Source: Rhodospirillales bacterium (GTDB taxonomy: Bacteria > Pseudomonadota > Alphaproteobacteria > Rhodospirillales > Casp-alpha2). Taken from it: a stretch of 64,000 nucleotides of DNA. How positions within the stretch are numbered: the stretch's first letter is position 1; each line of letters opens with the position of its first letter. A model generated the notes under the pieces. It ran no database searches. It was not told the origin of the DNA and was given only the letters and a program-made list of their open reading frames with translations. Where the stretch lies: positions 1-64,000 of the forward strand of contig JAEPQO010000003.1 in the NCBI GenBank assembly GCA_017640505.1, written 5' to 3'. This document shows, piece after piece, positions 52,693 through 63,359 of the stretch. The position numbers and the translations under genes were made by a program.

Positions 52693-54792
52693 ATGACAGC
52701 TCCCGTCGACTACGAAATTCATGGTGCCGTCGCCCTGATCGCACTGAACAACCCGCCTGTGAACGCGCTCGGGATCGCTGTGCGCGAGGGCGTCGCAGCC
52801 GCCATCGACAAGGCGGAAGCGGATGACAGCATCAAATGCATCGTGCTCGCGGGGCGAAACCGCTGTTTCTGCGGTGGTGCCGACATTACGGAATTCGGCA
52901 AGCCGCGCAAGGAGCCATCGCTCTCGGTCCTGCTCAACCGGCTGGAAGCCAGCGACAAGCCGGTCGTCGTCGCTATTCATGGCACCGCCGTCGGGGGCGG
53001 TTGCGAGATCTCGCTCGGTTGTCACTACCGGGTCGGCGATAAGTCCGCCCGCTTCGGTCTGCCTGAAATCAACCTGGGGCTTTTACCGGGTGCCGGCGGG
53101 ACGCAGCGTCTGCCGCGCCTGATCGGCATTGCGCCGGCGCTCGATATCATCCTCGGCGGTGAGTACGTCGACGCAGAAAAGGCGCTGGAACTTGGGTTTC
53201 TGGATGCCATCGTGCCGGGCGACCTGATCGAAGGTGCCATCGACTTCGCCAATGGCCTGATCAAGGACGGCAAGGGGCCGCGCCGCATCAGCGACATGAC
53301 CATCAAGGCCGAAGGTGCGAAGGAAACGCTGGATGCGTATCGCAAGAAAATCGCCAAGCGCTCGCGCGGCCTGATCGCGCCGGAACGCTGCATCGAGGCG
53401 GTCGAAGCCGCGATGACGCTCAGTGTCGCCGACGGCATGAAACTGGAGCGCAAGAACTTCGACGAACTGGTACAGTCCGATCAATCCAAAGCACAGCGAC
53501 ATCTGTTCTTTGCCGAGCGCCAGGCGCACAAGCTGCCGGGTGTCGACAAGGACACGCAGCTTCGCCCCATCAAGAAAGTCGCCGTCATCGGCTGCGGCAC
53601 CATGGGACGCGGTATCGCCATGAGCTTCGCCAGCGGCGGGTTTCCGGTAACGGTGCTGGAACAAAGCCACGACGCGCTCGATAACGGCATGGCGGCGACC
53701 AAGAAGACCTATGAAAGCAGCGTCAAACGCGGCCGCATTACGCAGGATGACATGGATGCCTGTATGGGGCGTTTTTCCGGTACCGTCGATTATGCGGACC
53801 TCGCCGACGCCGATATCGTGATCGAGGCGGTGTTTGAGGACATGGACCTGAAAAAGCAGGTGTTCAGCAAGGTGGACGAGGTCTGCAAGCCGGGCGCGAT
53901 CCTGGCGACCAACACCTCGTCGCTGGATATCGACGAGATCGCGGCGGCGACGAGCCGGCCCGCCGATGTGGTCGGCACGCACTTCTTCTCGCCCGCCAAC
54001 ATCATGAAGTTGATGGAAAACGTGCGCGGCAAGGCGACCTCGCCCGAGGTGCAGGCAACGGTCATGAAACTCTCCAAGGACATCGGCAAGGTCGGCGTCA
54101 TGGTCGGTGTTTGCGATGGGTTCGTCGGCAACCGCATGCTTTACCGCTACCGTTCCCAGGCGGAGTTCCTGCTCGAAGAAGGCGCGTTGCCGGAACAGAT
54201 CGACAAGGTCATATATGACTTCGGCTTCCCCATGGGCCCGTTCGCGATGGGCGACTTGGCGGGCCTCGATGTCGGCTATCTTGTCCGCAAACACCGCCGG
54301 GAAAACTATCCCACCAACGAGCGTTATTCGTCGACCATCGCGGATCGCATCGTCGAGCTGGGCCGTCACGGCCAGAAAAACGGCATGGGCTGGTACAAGT
54401 ATGCGGAAGGCAGCCGCACACCCGAGCCCGACCCGGAAATAGCCAAGCTGATCGAGGGGGTTTCCAAAGAAATGGGCATCACGCGCCGCGAGGTCACGGA
54501 TCAGGAGATTCTTGAGCGCTGCATGTATACCCTGATCAACGAGGGTGCGAAGTTGCTCGGCGAGGGCATTGCGACCCGGCCGAGCGACATCGACCTCGTC
54601 TGGGTGCATGGGTACGGCTATCCCATCGGTCGTGGCGGCCCCATGTTCTTTGCAGACCTGACCGGTGTCGATAAAATCCATGAAACCATGAAGCGGTTGC
54701 ACGACGCGCACGGCGAGTTGCTGCGTCCGGCGCCGCTTCTGGAAGAACTCGCGACGTCCGGCAAGTCCTTTGCCGACTATCAGTCGAAATAA
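52693..54792 (+). CDS. fadJ: Enoyl-CoA hydratase / 3-hydroxyacyl-CoA dehydrogenase fusion (FadJ-like)
   Basis: 699 residues. Residues about 1-190 are a crotonase domain ([58 protein letters not shown]). Residues about 295-480 form the NAD-binding domain ([61 protein letters not shown]). The C-terminal dehydrogenase domain repeats follow to the end ([49 protein letters not shown]). It catalyses two steps of beta-oxidation. Followed 22 bases later by the thiolase. Confidence 0.94.
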   Translation: MTAPVDYEIHGAVALIALNNPPVNALGIAVREGVAAAIDKAEADDSIKCIVLAGRNRCFCGGADITEFGKPRKEPSLSVLLNRLEASDKPVVVAIHGTAVGGGCEISLGCHYRVGDKSARFGLPEINLGLLPGAGGTQRLPRLIGIAPALDIILGGEYVDAEKALELGFLDAIVPGDLIEGAIDFANGLIKDGKGPRRISDMTIKAEGAKETLDAYRKKIAKRSRGLIAPERCIEAVEAAMTLSVADGMKLERKNFDELVQSDQSKAQRHLFFAERQAHKLPGVDKDTQLRPIKKVAVIGCGTMGRGIAMSFASGGFPVTVLEQSHDALDNGMAATKKTYESSVKRGRITQDDMDACMGRFSGTVDYADLADADIVIEAVFEDMDLKKQVFSKVDEVCKPGAILATNTSSLDIDEIAAATSRPADVVGTHFFSPANIMKLMENVRGKATSPEVQATVMKLSKDIGKVGVMVGVCDGFVGNRMLYRYRSQAEFLLEEGALPEQIDKVIYDFGFPMGPFAMGDLAGLDVGYLVRKHRRENYPTNERYSSTIADRIVELGRHGQKNGMGWYKYAEGSRTPEPDPEIAKLIEGVSKEMGITRREVTDQEILERCMYTLINEGAKLLGEGIATRPSDIDLVWVHGYGYPIGRGGPMFFADLTGVDKIHETMKRLHDAHGELLRPAPLLEELATSGKSFADYQSK

Positions 54793-54814
54793 CGAAAGCT
54801 TAGAGGAAGAGACC

Positions 54815-55996
54815 ATGACCGAAGCCGTAATCGTATCCACGGCCCGCACGCCGATCGGAAAAGCCTACCGGGGTGCATTCAACAAGACCCACGGTGCCGT
54901 CATGCAGGCGCACTGCATCGAGGCGGCTGTCGAACGCGCCGGCGTCGATCCGGAAGAGATCGAAGACGTCATCATCGGTTGCGGTTATCCCGAAGGGGCG
55001 ACCGGCAAGAATATCGCGCGCTTGGCCGCCTATCGTGCCGGCCTGCCGGTGACGACATCCGGCACTACGGTCAACCGGTTCTGCTCGTCGGGCCTGCAGG
55101 CCATCGCCATGGCGGCGCAGCGCGTCATCGTCGACAAGGTGCCGGTGATGGTCGCGGGTGGTGTCGAGTCGGTCAGTCTCGTGCAGCCGAACCTCAATCG
55201 CCACTATTTCGAGGAAGAGTGGCTGATGGAGCACAAGCCGGAACTCTGGATGGCAATGATCGATACCGCCGATCTCGTCGCCAAGCGCTACGGCGTCAGC
55301 CGCGAAGCGCAGGACGAATACGGCCTGCAGAGCCAGCAGCGCTGCGCCATCGCCCAGCAGGCGGGTTATTTCGATGATGAGATTGTACCGATCACGACCG
55401 TCAAGGAAGTGAAGAACAAGGAAACCGGCGAGGTGTCCGTGCAGGAGGTCACACTGGAGCGGGACGAGGGCAATCGCCCCGATACTAACATCGAAGGGCT
55501 TCAGAAACTGCAGCCGGTGATGGGCGAGGGAAACTTCATCACCGCCGGTAACGCCAGCCAGCTTTCCGACGGGGCATCGGCCTGCGTCGTCATGGATGCC
55601 AAGGAAGCCGAAAAGCGCGGGCTTGAGCCGCTCGGTATCTTCAGGGGGTTCACCGTCGCCGGTTGCGAGCCGGACGAAATGGGCATTGGTCCCGTGTTCG
55701 CCGTGCCGCGCCTTCTGGAACGTTTCGGCATGACCATGGACGACATCGATCTCTGGGAACTGAACGAAGCGTTTGCCTCGCAGGTGCTCTACTGCCGTGA
55801 CAAGCTCGGAATTCCCAACGAGAACCTGAACGTCAACGGCGGGTCCATCGCCATCGGCCACCCGTTCGGCATGACTGGTGCGCGGCTTGCCGGTCATATC
55901 CTGATCGAAGGCAAGCGTCGCGGTGCCAAGAACGTCGTCGTAACCATGTGCGTCGGCGGCGGCATGGGGGCGGCGGGCCTGTTCGAGGTCGTCTGA
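54815..55996 (+). CDS. Acetyl-CoA C-acyltransferase (thiolase)
   Basis: 393 residues from the ATG at 54815, preceded by a ribosome site (agaggaaga). The nucleophilic cysteine is C90 in [15 protein letters not shown]; the second active-site blocks are [19 protein letters not shown] and the terminal [15 protein letters not shown] with the second cysteine. It completes the beta-oxidation cycle with the FadJ-like protein upstream. Whether it favours acetoacetyl-CoA or longer chains cannot be told. Confidence 0.93.
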   Translation: MTEAVIVSTARTPIGKAYRGAFNKTHGAVMQAHCIEAAVERAGVDPEEIEDVIIGCGYPEGATGKNIARLAAYRAGLPVTTSGTTVNRFCSSGLQAIAMAAQRVIVDKVPVMVAGGVESVSLVQPNLNRHYFEEEWLMEHKPELWMAMIDTADLVAKRYGVSREAQDEYGLQSQQRCAIAQQAGYFDDEIVPITTVKEVKNKETGEVSVQEVTLERDEGNRPDTNIEGLQKLQPVMGEGNFITAGNASQLSDGASACVVMDAKEAEKRGLEPLGIFRGFTVAGCEPDEMGIGPVFAVPRLLERFGMTMDDIDLWELNEAFASQVLYCRDKLGIPNENLNVNGGSIAIGHPFGMTGARLAGHILIEGKRRGAKNVVVTMCVGGGMGAAGLFEVV

Positions 55997-56003
55997 GTCG
56001 GCG

Positions 56004-57062
56004 ATGCCTGCGTCGGACAAGGAAGTTATTTCGATCCGCCAGGATGAGCGGCTCGATACGACGCGGCTCGAGCCGTGGTTACGTGGCCATCTGCCGGACA
56101 ACGCGGGGGATTTCTCGCTTGCCCAGTTCGGCGGCGGCCACGCCAACCTGACCTATCTGGTGCGCTTCGGCGAGACGGAATACGTGCTTCGCCGTCCGCC
56201 GCTTGGCCCGGTTGCACCATCGTCCCACGACATGAAACGCGAACACCGCGTCCTTAAGGATCTTTGGCAGGCGTTTCCGCTGGCACCGCGCAGTTTCGCG
56301 GTGTGCGAGGACGACACCGTCATCGGCGCACCGTTTCATGTGCTGGAACGCCGAAACGGGATTGTCGTCAGGCGTGAACTGCCGGACGACCGGGGCTGGC
56401 CCAACGACCTGTTACATCGTATGGGCGAGATGCTGGTCGATACGCTTGCGGCCCTTCACAACGTCGATCCGAAAGATGCCGGCCTTGGCGATCTGGGGCG
56501 GCCGGACGGCTTTATCGAACGCCAGTTGTCGGGCTGGACGAAACGCTGGCGCGCCGCCGTACACGAAGAAAATCCGGTGATGGACCGGATCATCGACTGG
56601 CTGCACGAGGGTCTGCCGGAGAGCGGGCAGGCGACACTGCTGCACAACGATTTCAAGCTCGACAATATGCTGCTCGATGCCGACGACCCGGCCATTCCGC
56701 GCGCCGTGCTGGACTGGGACATGTGCACACGCGGCGACCCGCTTTCGGACCTTGGTTACGTGCTCACGTTCTGGGGGCAGTCCGACGACGACCCGAGATG
56801 GATTTTGGGCGCCTCCATGCCGACATGGAACGAGGGTTTCCCGTCCCGCGCCGACGTGATCGAACGCTACGCGGCAAAGACCGGGTTCGACTGCACGGAC
56901 GTGCACTGGTACCAGGTCTTCGGTGTGTTCAAGATCGCCGTCATCCTGCAGCAGATCTATATCCGCTACCTGCGCGGTCAGACGCAGGACGAACGGTTCG
57001 CGGTCTTCGGCGACAGGATTGCCGGTTTGACCGACAAGGGACGCGTGCTTGCGGGACTTTAA
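56004..57062 (+). CDS. Phosphotransferase family protein (APH/ACAD10-11 kinase-like)
   Basis: 352 residues. Protein-kinase-like fold of the aminoglycoside phosphotransferase family: an N-lobe with GGGHANLTYLVRFG and YVLRRPPLG (ATP lysine-like region), the catalytic loop LLHNDFKLDNMLL, and the metal-binding LDWDMCTRGDPLSDLGY. In acyl-CoA catabolic clusters such proteins resemble the kinase half of human ACAD10/11, which phosphorylates 4-hydroxyacyl-CoA. That role fits the neighbours, including the separate acyl-CoA dehydrogenase. Antibiotic resistance is unlikely. Confidence 0.9.
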   Translation: MPASDKEVISIRQDERLDTTRLEPWLRGHLPDNAGDFSLAQFGGGHANLTYLVRFGETEYVLRRPPLGPVAPSSHDMKREHRVLKDLWQAFPLAPRSFAVCEDDTVIGAPFHVLERRNGIVVRRELPDDRGWPNDLLHRMGEMLVDTLAALHNVDPKDAGLGDLGRPDGFIERQLSGWTKRWRAAVHEENPVMDRIIDWLHEGLPESGQATLLHNDFKLDNMLLDADDPAIPRAVLDWDMCTRGDPLSDLGYVLTFWGQSDDDPRWILGASMPTWNEGFPSRADVIERYAAKTGFDCTDVHWYQVFGVFKIAVILQQIYIRYLRGQTQDERFAVFGDRIAGLTDKGRVLAGL

Positions 57063-57065
57063 TGC

Positions 57066-57851
57066 TTAGCTGTAACGGGTCGAGCCGATAGTGCTGCCGC
57101 CGTCGACGACCAGCGTGTGGCCGCTGACGAAGCTGCCGGCCTTGGACGCCAGGAACAACGCGGCACCCGCGATGTCTTCCGGTTCGCCCAGGCGGCCAAT
57201 GGGATAGGCGGCGAGCGCACGCTTGGTCTGTTCCGGGTCTTCCCAGAGCGCACGGGCGAAATCCGTCTTCACCAGACCCGGCGCGATGCAGTTGGCGCGG
57301 ATGTTGGACGGGCCCCACTCGACGGCGAGGTTTCGGGCAAGCTGCATGTCGGCCGCCTTTGAGATGCCGTAGGCACCCAGGTTCTCGCTGCCCTTCAGGC
57401 CGCCGATGCTTGAGACGATGATTACGGCGCCGTCCTTGCGTTCCGCCATCTGCGGAATGACCATGTTGCAGAGCCACAGGTTGGAGCCGATGTTGACGTC
57501 CATGATCTTGTCGTAGGCATCCTGCGTGATGCCGGAAAGTGGCCCGAAGTAGGGATTTACGGCGGCGTTGCAGACAAGAATGTCGATCTTGCCCCATTCC
57601 TTGATGGTGGCGTCGACCAGCGCCTGAAGTTGATCGCGCTCCGAGATGTTGCAGGGCACGGCGAGCACCTCGCCGCCGGCCTCGCGGATCTCGGCAGCGG
57701 TTTCTTCGCACCGTTCGGGTTTGCGGCTTGAGACCACGACCTTGGCGCCCGCGTCCGCGAACACCTTGGCGATTTCCTTGCCGATGCCCTTGGTCGATCC
57801 GGTGATCAGCGCGACCTTTCCCGTCAGGTCGAATAAGTCATGTGCGCTCAA
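57066..57851 (-). CDS. Short-chain dehydrogenase/reductase
   Basis: 261 residues. Classical SDR motifs: TGSTKGIGKEIA (NAD(P) glycine loop), VCNAAVNPY (NAG-like), VSSIGG (catalytic serine) and YGISKAADM (YxxxK). PGLVKTDFARAL and the C-terminal DGGSTIG are normal. It is convergent with the kinase gene, 3 bases away, and probably acts on a hydroxyacyl or similar alcohol of the same pathway, which is only an inference. Confidence 0.92.
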   Translation of the reverse strand: MSAHDLFDLTGKVALITGSTKGIGKEIAKVFADAGAKVVVSSRKPERCEETAAEIREAGGEVLAVPCNISERDQLQALVDATIKEWGKIDILVCNAAVNPYFGPLSGITQDAYDKIMDVNIGSNLWLCNMVIPQMAERKDGAVIIVSSIGGLKGSENLGAYGISKAADMQLARNLAVEWGPSNIRANCIAPGLVKTDFARALWEDPEQTKRALAAYPIGRLGEPEDIAGAALFLASKAGSFVSGHTLVVDGGSTIGSTRYS

Positions 57852-57865
57852 ACCGGGCCTCCGTT

Positions 57866-59866
57866 CTATTGATTCTGTGCTGCATCTTTATTGAACATGT
57901 TCGCGCCCACGAAGAACAGCACCGCGGCTGCGGTCAACATCACGATCGAGGCGACGATGCCTTCCATGTTGGTCCATGGCAACAGGCCGCCGCCCGGTGT
58001 CGCGAGGCTCATGCCCGCCAGCACCATCAGTGCACGGACCGGCCATTGCAGCGTACCGCATTTATTGAGGGGGCCGATCCCGATCTGATAGCCCTGCAGG
58101 GCGCCGGCAACGAACCAGACCCCCACGAACGCGGAAGCGGTGTGTGAGAGAATGCTGGCGGCCGAGCCCTGCAGGATCAGGGATGGGTTGAGCACGAAGA
58201 AGAACGGAATGAAGTAGATGATGCTGCCAAGGCGCATCGCTTCGAGGCCCGTCCGCATCGGGGTGGCCTTGGCCAGTGCGGCGGCGGCATAGGCGCCGAG
58301 CGCGACCGGCGGTGTGATGAACGACAGCATCCCCCAATAGAGGATGAACAGGTGCACCGCCATTGGCGACAGGCCGCCCTGGATCAGTGCCGGAGCGAGC
58401 ACGACGGCAAGGAAGATATAAGCCGCCGTCACGGTCATACCGATGCCCATGATGAAGCTCGTAATCGCGCCCATCACCAGCAGGGTCAGTGTCGAACCGC
58501 CGGCCAGAAACACCAAGTCGTTGACCAGCGTACCGGCCATCCCGGTCATCGACAGTGCGCCGACGATCAGGCCGACGGCCGCAAGGATGGCCGTCAGTTC
58601 GGTCAGAAGCCGGGCGACCGCGATGAGGAACTTTTTGACTTCGTCCATGCCCCAGCGACCCGACGGGAACACCTGGTTCAGGACCAGCAGCATGATGGTG
58701 GCGTAGAACGGCGCCAGCGCTTCGCGGCGCAGGTAGACCAGCATCACGATCAGCATCGCGAACACGAAGACGAAGTACCAGCCCTCGCGGAGCGTCTCGC
58801 CGAGCTTTGGTAGTTCCGCCTTCGGCAGGCCTTCCAGCTTCATCTTGGCGGCGTAGGAGTCGATCTGCATGAACAGACCGAAGAAATATAGCCCTGACGG
58901 GATGACCGCGGCGATGGCGATGTCGACGTAGGGGACCTCGATAATGGTTGCCATGATGAACGCCGTCGCGCCCATGACGGGCGGCATCAGCACGCCGCCG
59001 GTCGATGCGCACGCTTCGACCCCGCCCGCGTAATGCGGCTGGAACCCGGTGCGGCGCATGGCCGGGATCGTCATGACGCCTGTTGTCAGCACGTTCGTGA
59101 TGACGCTGCCGCTCATGGATCCCATCAGGCCGCTTGAGAAAATCGCCACCTTGGCGGCGCCGCCGCGGACACCGCCCAGCAGCGCGAACGCGAGATTGAG
59201 GAAGAAACGGCCGCCGCCGGTGTGCTGAAGCGCGACACCGAAAATCAGGAAGCCGATCACCAGTTCCGCAAATGCGCGCATCGGAATGCCGAGAATGCTC
59301 TCGATGCTCATGGTGTGATAGGCAGCGGTTTCGCCCCACGTGCTTGCGAGACCTGAAATCGGTCCCGGCATGACGTCGGCAAACAGCGGATAGGCGGAAA
59401 TGACGGTGACGATCAGGAAGATCGCAAAGCCACCGGCGCGGCGGACGGCTTCAAGCGTCAGCACCCACAGTACATAGCTGACATAGATCGCGTAATCGGG
59501 TGCGACGAATTCCCAGCCGTGATCGACGATGGTCGTGGAATTCACAAAAAAGAAAAGGCACGTAGCGAATGTGACGGCACACAGAAGGGCGTCGTACCAG
59601 GGCACGCCCGGGTGCCGGACCTTGCCGCTCGCCGGGAAGAAGATGAACGTCAGCGGCAGCAGGATGCCCAGAATCGCATAAAGATAGTGGTTCGACAGTT
59701 TGATGATATCGCCGAGCCACTGCATGCCGAAGACCAGGCGCACCTGATCAACGGCAAGCACAATGGTAAGGACGGCCGCCACAAGGGCGACCGACCTCCA
59801 GAAAAGATTGAGCTGCCGGTGACGCTCCGCCCCCGGCTGCTCGTCGTCTTTATCGGTTACTTCCAT
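57866..59866 (-). CDS. TRAP transporter fused permease (4TM/12TM, TAXI type)
   Basis: 666 residues with about 16 or more transmembrane helices. The N-terminal DctQ-like four-helix part (about 20-190) is fused to a DctM-like part (GILMPPVMGATAFIMATIIEVPYVDIAIAAVIPSGLYFF, FIMGIGMTVTAAYIFLAVVLAPALIQGGL, MLSFITPPVALGAYAAAALA). These are diagnostic of permeases paired with TAXI binding proteins. The substrate is unknown; a carboxylate or amino acid is likely. The start overlaps the binding-protein gene by 10 bases. Confidence 0.93.
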   Translation of the reverse strand: MEVTDKDDEQPGAERHRQLNLFWRSVALVAAVLTIVLAVDQVRLVFGMQWLGDIIKLSNHYLYAILGILLPLTFIFFPASGKVRHPGVPWYDALLCAVTFATCLFFFVNSTTIVDHGWEFVAPDYAIYVSYVLWVLTLEAVRRAGGFAIFLIVTVISAYPLFADVMPGPISGLASTWGETAAYHTMSIESILGIPMRAFAELVIGFLIFGVALQHTGGGRFFLNLAFALLGGVRGGAAKVAIFSSGLMGSMSGSVITNVLTTGVMTIPAMRRTGFQPHYAGGVEACASTGGVLMPPVMGATAFIMATIIEVPYVDIAIAAVIPSGLYFFGLFMQIDSYAAKMKLEGLPKAELPKLGETLREGWYFVFVFAMLIVMLVYLRREALAPFYATIMLLVLNQVFPSGRWGMDEVKKFLIAVARLLTELTAILAAVGLIVGALSMTGMAGTLVNDLVFLAGGSTLTLLVMGAITSFIMGIGMTVTAAYIFLAVVLAPALIQGGLSPMAVHLFILYWGMLSFITPPVALGAYAAAALAKATPMRTGLEAMRLGSIIYFIPFFFVLNPSLILQGSAASILSHTASAFVGVWFVAGALQGYQIGIGPLNKCGTLQWPVRALMVLAGMSLATPGGGLLPWTNMEGIVASIVMLTAAAVLFFVGANMFNKDAAQNQ

Positions 59867-61002
59867 ATGGGGTCGAAACCGGCTTTCGAGAGCGCGGCAG
59901 CGCGCATTTCAAGCCATTTGGCGGCAAATGCGTCGCCTTCGAGCTTCATGTCCATTTTCGACCATGCATCGGCGAGGACGTTCTGACGCTCGACAAGCTT
60001 GTCGTTGTGCGCCTGATGCGCGTCGGTCCAGACACCGGCTTCCTTCAGGTACATGACCGCACCGTCGTGATACGGCACAACCCAGTCCAGAAGCTGGTTC
60101 GAAAGCGCCCAGCCCTTGGCTGCCGGTTCGGCGTTGGAATAGTTGTCGTATTCCTCGACCAGCGCGCGGGTGAGGGAATAGACCTCGTTCTTGTCCTGCT
60201 TCGCGAAGGTCATCAGGATCGGATAGGGATACGCCGGGCCTTCATAAGGTTTCTCGGCCGAGATGCCGGTTCCTTTGGTGATGTTCCGGGGCACGAAGTA
60301 CGGTGCGACTTTCTTGATGCCGCCCCAGCACGTGTCGTCGCCATGGGGTGTCGGCGGCCAGAAAATGCCGCGCGGGCTGGCTTCGAGCTTTTTGGTCGGG
60401 CCCGACAGCGTCGAGGCGAACATGGCGTCGACCTGATCGTTGACCATGCCTTCCCATGCCGCGCCGTAACCCGGGAACTCGACCTTTTCGACATCCGCCC
60501 ACGTCAGGCCACCGCACGCCAGCATGCCCTCGATCCCGACGTTAAGTGCGTCGCCGCCGCGCACGTAGGCGACACGTTTGCCCTTGAGATCGGCATAGGT
60601 CTTGATGCCCTTGTCAGCAGCGACGGCGACGCTCAGGCCGGCGGAACCACTGGCCGACATGAGAATACGGATCGGCATCGGTCCCCAGTTCGGATCGGCG
60701 AACTGGAACACGCCTTCGGAGGCGAAGAACGTCGCGATACCATTAGCCGAATAATCGACCTTGCCGGCCTTGACCGGCGTCAGGCGCGAAATGTCGTTCT
60801 TGCCGGGCACCACGCGCAGCGTGACGCCGTATTTGTCCTTGAGGGCTTTGCCGATGGCAACGGACTGGTTGTAGCCCGTGGTGCCGGTGTTGTAGGCGGT
60901 CCACGCCATGTTCTTCGGAAGTTTGACTTCCGCGGCATTTGCGGCGACCGCGCCGGAAATGACCAGGGCTGCGCAGAGCGCTCCCATCGTCTTCGTTTTC
61001 AT
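59857..61002 (-). CDS. TAXI-family TRAP transporter solute-binding protein
   Basis: 381 residues from the ATG at 61002, chosen because a strong ribosome site (gggaggtaatt) and a signal peptide (MKTKTMGALCAALVISGAVAANA) start there. The TAXI fold shows YNTGTTGYNQSVAIGKALKDKYGVTLRVVPGKNDISRLTPVKAGKVDYSA and DLKGKRVAYVRGGDALNVG. It captures the substrate in the periplasm for the fused permease. The upstream frame to 61125 is out of family. Confidence 0.93.
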   Translation of the reverse strand: MKTKTMGALCAALVISGAVAANAAEVKLPKNMAWTAYNTGTTGYNQSVAIGKALKDKYGVTLRVVPGKNDISRLTPVKAGKVDYSANGIATFFASEGVFQFADPNWGPMPIRILMSASGSAGLSVAVAADKGIKTYADLKGKRVAYVRGGDALNVGIEGMLACGGLTWADVEKVEFPGYGAAWEGMVNDQVDAMFASTLSGPTKKLEASPRGIFWPPTPHGDDTCWGGIKKVAPYFVPRNITKGTGISAEKPYEGPAYPYPILMTFAKQDKNEVYSLTRALVEEYDNYSNAEPAAKGWALSNQLLDWVVPYHDGAVMYLKEAGVWTDAHQAHNDKLVERQNVLADAWSKMDMKLEGDAFAAKWLEMRAAALSKAGFDPIWK

Positions 61003-61136
61003 AATTACCTCCCAAACGGTATTTTGATTGCGGTTCGAAACTTGGAGAATGCGATCCGGTATAACCTTACCTGTTTTGCATAGTAAAATTAAGTTTTGCA
61101 TTTTTTGAGTTCGCATGTAAAGCAATCAACATGCAG

Positions 61137-61150
61137 TTTTCGTCCGAAAA
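61137..61150. promoter_or_regulatory. 14-bp palindrome between TAXI and acyl-CoA synthetase genes
   Basis: TTTTCGTCCGAAAA is a perfect inverted repeat (6-base arms, 2-base centre) in the divergent promoter gap 61003-61214. Its TTTCG..CGAAA form fits IclR-family operators in general, and an IclR gene lies at the right edge. Two TTTTGCAT copies (61074-61081 and about 61094-61101) are also in this gap. No gene is present. Confidence 0.35.
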
Positions 61151-61214
61151 TTGCCTATATGGATAAGAAATCCTGACGCCGACAACCGGCGCGGAGTGGG
61201 GAGAGAGACGTCTA

Positions 61215-63323
61215 ATGAACGATCCGCGTGCTGGGTTGGAAGCCCTGATCAGCCCGAAATCCGTTGCTATTATTGGCGCCTCCGACGATCCGGGGCGCAT
61301 CGGCGGCCGTCCGCTTCGATACCTGATCAAGTGGGGCTATGAAGGGCCGTTCTATCCGGTGAACCCGAACCGGGACACGGTCCAGGGCGTGCCGGCATAC
61401 AAATCGATCAAGGACATCGGCAAGCCGATTGATTGCGCCCTGGTCGCGGTGCCGGCAAAGCTGGTGCTGGAGACACTGGAGGATTGCGCCGCGTGTGGCG
61501 TGAAATCGGCGATCGTGTTCAGTTCCGGTTTCGCCGAGGTCGGAGACGCTGGAACATCGGCACAGGACGAACTGACCGCATTCTCGAAGCGCACCGGGGT
61601 GCGGCTTCTGGGGCCGAACTGCCTCGGCATCCTCAATTTTCATACGCGCTTTTTTGCGACGTTCTCGTCGACGGGTGACCAGGGATACCCGGAACCCGGG
61701 CCGCTGGCCATCATCAGCCAGTCGGGGGCCTACGGGACGCACCTGTTTGCTGTCGCCAAGGGGCGGGGTCTCGGCGTCAGCCATGTGCTAACCACCGGGA
61801 ACGAGTGCGACGTCACCGTCGCCGAATGCATCGACTGGGCGGCCGACCAGGACGATATCAAAGTCATCGCCGCGTACGCCGAAGGCATTAAGAACGGCCC
61901 GGCGCTGATCAAAAGTCTGGAAAAGGCACGCGCCAACAAGAAACCCGTGATCTTCCTGAAAGTGGGTCAGAGCGAACAGGGTGCCGCAGCTGCGGCGTCC
62001 CACACCGCGTCGCTGGCGGGGGCGGATGAGATCTACGACGCCGTGTTCCGCCAATACGGCGTCTACCGCGCCGAGACGACCGAAGACATGTTGGATGCTG
62101 CATACGCCTGCACGGCCGGGATCTTCCCAAAAGCCGGGCGCATCGGTCTCGTCACGATTTCCGGCGGCGTCGGCGTGCAGATGGCCGATCACGCAGTGAA
62201 GCTCGGCCTCGATGTCGCGCCGATGCCCGAAGATGCGCAGAAGCTCCTGAAGGAAAAGCTGCCGTTTGCCTCAGCACTCAATCCGGTCGACACGACGGCT
62301 CAGTTCTTCAACGACCTGAGCCTTGTCGGTATCAACTTCGACATCATGCTCGACAAGGGAGGCTACGATTCCGCCGTTGCCTTTTTCACCCTGGCCGCGT
62401 GCTCGCCCTATGTGGTGGAGCCTCTGCTGAAGGAACTGGACGCCATCCGCAAGAAATTCCCGGACCGGGTGCTGATTCTGTCGATGGTCGGCGATCAGGA
62501 CATGGTCGATACATACAGTAACGCGGGGTACCTGATTTTCGAGGACCCCTGCCGGGCGATCGGCGCCATTGCCGCGCTGACGCACATCGGCCAAGGGTTC
62601 CAGCGGCCACCAGCCCCCGCGGCGGATAATCTGTCGGCACCGGTCGACGTGCCCGCGCGTGACCTCAGCGAATGGGAGTCCCGCAATCTTCTCGCCGATG
62701 CCGGTCTGCCGGTGGTCGACGCGGTACTGTGTACGTCTGCGGACGAAGCGGCGGAGGCGGCAGCGAAGTTCGCAGGCCCGGTGGCGCTCAAGATCAATGG
62801 CAGGGCGTTCGCCCACAAGACCGAGATCGGCGGCGTGATGCTCGGTATCGAGACGCCGCAGGATGCTGCTGCCGCATATAACGAGATAACGGCCCGTGCC
62901 GGGCGTGCCATGCCCGATGCCACAGACGAGGGCGTCATTGTCGCACCGATGGTCTCCGGCGGCGTCGAGGCGATCCTGGGCGTACAGATCGATCCGGTGT
63001 TTGGGCCGGCAGTGATGTTCGGCCTCGGCGGCGTGTTCGTCGAAGTGTTCAAGGATGTCTCGTTCAGGCTTGCGCCGTTCGACAAACCGGAAGCGTTGCG
63101 CATGATCGCCGAGACCAAGGGCGCCAAGCTGCTGGCGGGTGTACGCGGGAAGCCGGCGGCCGACGTGGATGCGCTGGCGGATGCGCTGGTCAACTTGTCG
63201 AAATTCGCAGCGGCCAATGCGGACACGCTGGCAAGCGTCGATCTGAACCCGTTCGTGGTGCTGCCGAAGGGCGAGGGCGCCGTCGCGCTGGATGCGCTGG
63301 TCGTGCCGAAGGCCGCGGACTAA
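61215..63323 (+). CDS. ADP-forming acyl-CoA synthetase / acetate-CoA ligase family protein
   Basis: 702 residues. A CoA-binding Rossmann domain (about 5-130; SVAIIGASDDPGRIGGRPLRYLIKWGYEG, FSSGFAEVGD) and succinyl-CoA synthetase-like domains (SQSGAYGTHLFAVAKGRGLGVS, GAAAAASHTASLAG with the histidine carried as phospho-intermediate) are followed by an ATP-grasp domain (about 485-700; ALKINGRAFAHKTEIGGVMLGI). This NDP-forming layout interconverts acyl-CoA and acid plus nucleotide. The substrate is unknown; it is divergent from the TRAP genes, so it may activate the acid they import. The stop lies within a 23-base tandem duplication. Confidence 0.9.
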   Translation: MNDPRAGLEALISPKSVAIIGASDDPGRIGGRPLRYLIKWGYEGPFYPVNPNRDTVQGVPAYKSIKDIGKPIDCALVAVPAKLVLETLEDCAACGVKSAIVFSSGFAEVGDAGTSAQDELTAFSKRTGVRLLGPNCLGILNFHTRFFATFSSTGDQGYPEPGPLAIISQSGAYGTHLFAVAKGRGLGVSHVLTTGNECDVTVAECIDWAADQDDIKVIAAYAEGIKNGPALIKSLEKARANKKPVIFLKVGQSEQGAAAAASHTASLAGADEIYDAVFRQYGVYRAETTEDMLDAAYACTAGIFPKAGRIGLVTISGGVGVQMADHAVKLGLDVAPMPEDAQKLLKEKLPFASALNPVDTTAQFFNDLSLVGINFDIMLDKGGYDSAVAFFTLAACSPYVVEPLLKELDAIRKKFPDRVLILSMVGDQDMVDTYSNAGYLIFEDPCRAIGAIAALTHIGQGFQRPPAPAADNLSAPVDVPARDLSEWESRNLLADAGLPVVDAVLCTSADEAAEAAAKFAGPVALKINGRAFAHKTEIGGVMLGIETPQDAAAAYNEITARAGRAMPDATDEGVIVAPMVSGGVEAILGVQIDPVFGPAVMFGLGGVFVEVFKDVSFRLAPFDKPEALRMIAETKGAKLLAGVRGKPAADVDALADALVNLSKFAAANADTLASVDLNPFVVLPKGEGAVALDALVVPKAAD

Positions 63324-63350
63324 TTCTGCCGAAGGCCGCGGACTAATTCT
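63305..63350. repeat. 23-bp tandem duplication spanning a stop codon
   Basis: Positions 63305-63327 and 63328-63350 are identical, and a partial third copy follows (gccgaa, 63351-63356). The unit contains the last codons and TAA stop of the acyl-CoA synthetase gene. Looks like a recent slippage event in a neutral spot. Confidence 0.9.
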
Positions 63351-63359
63351 GCCGAAAAC

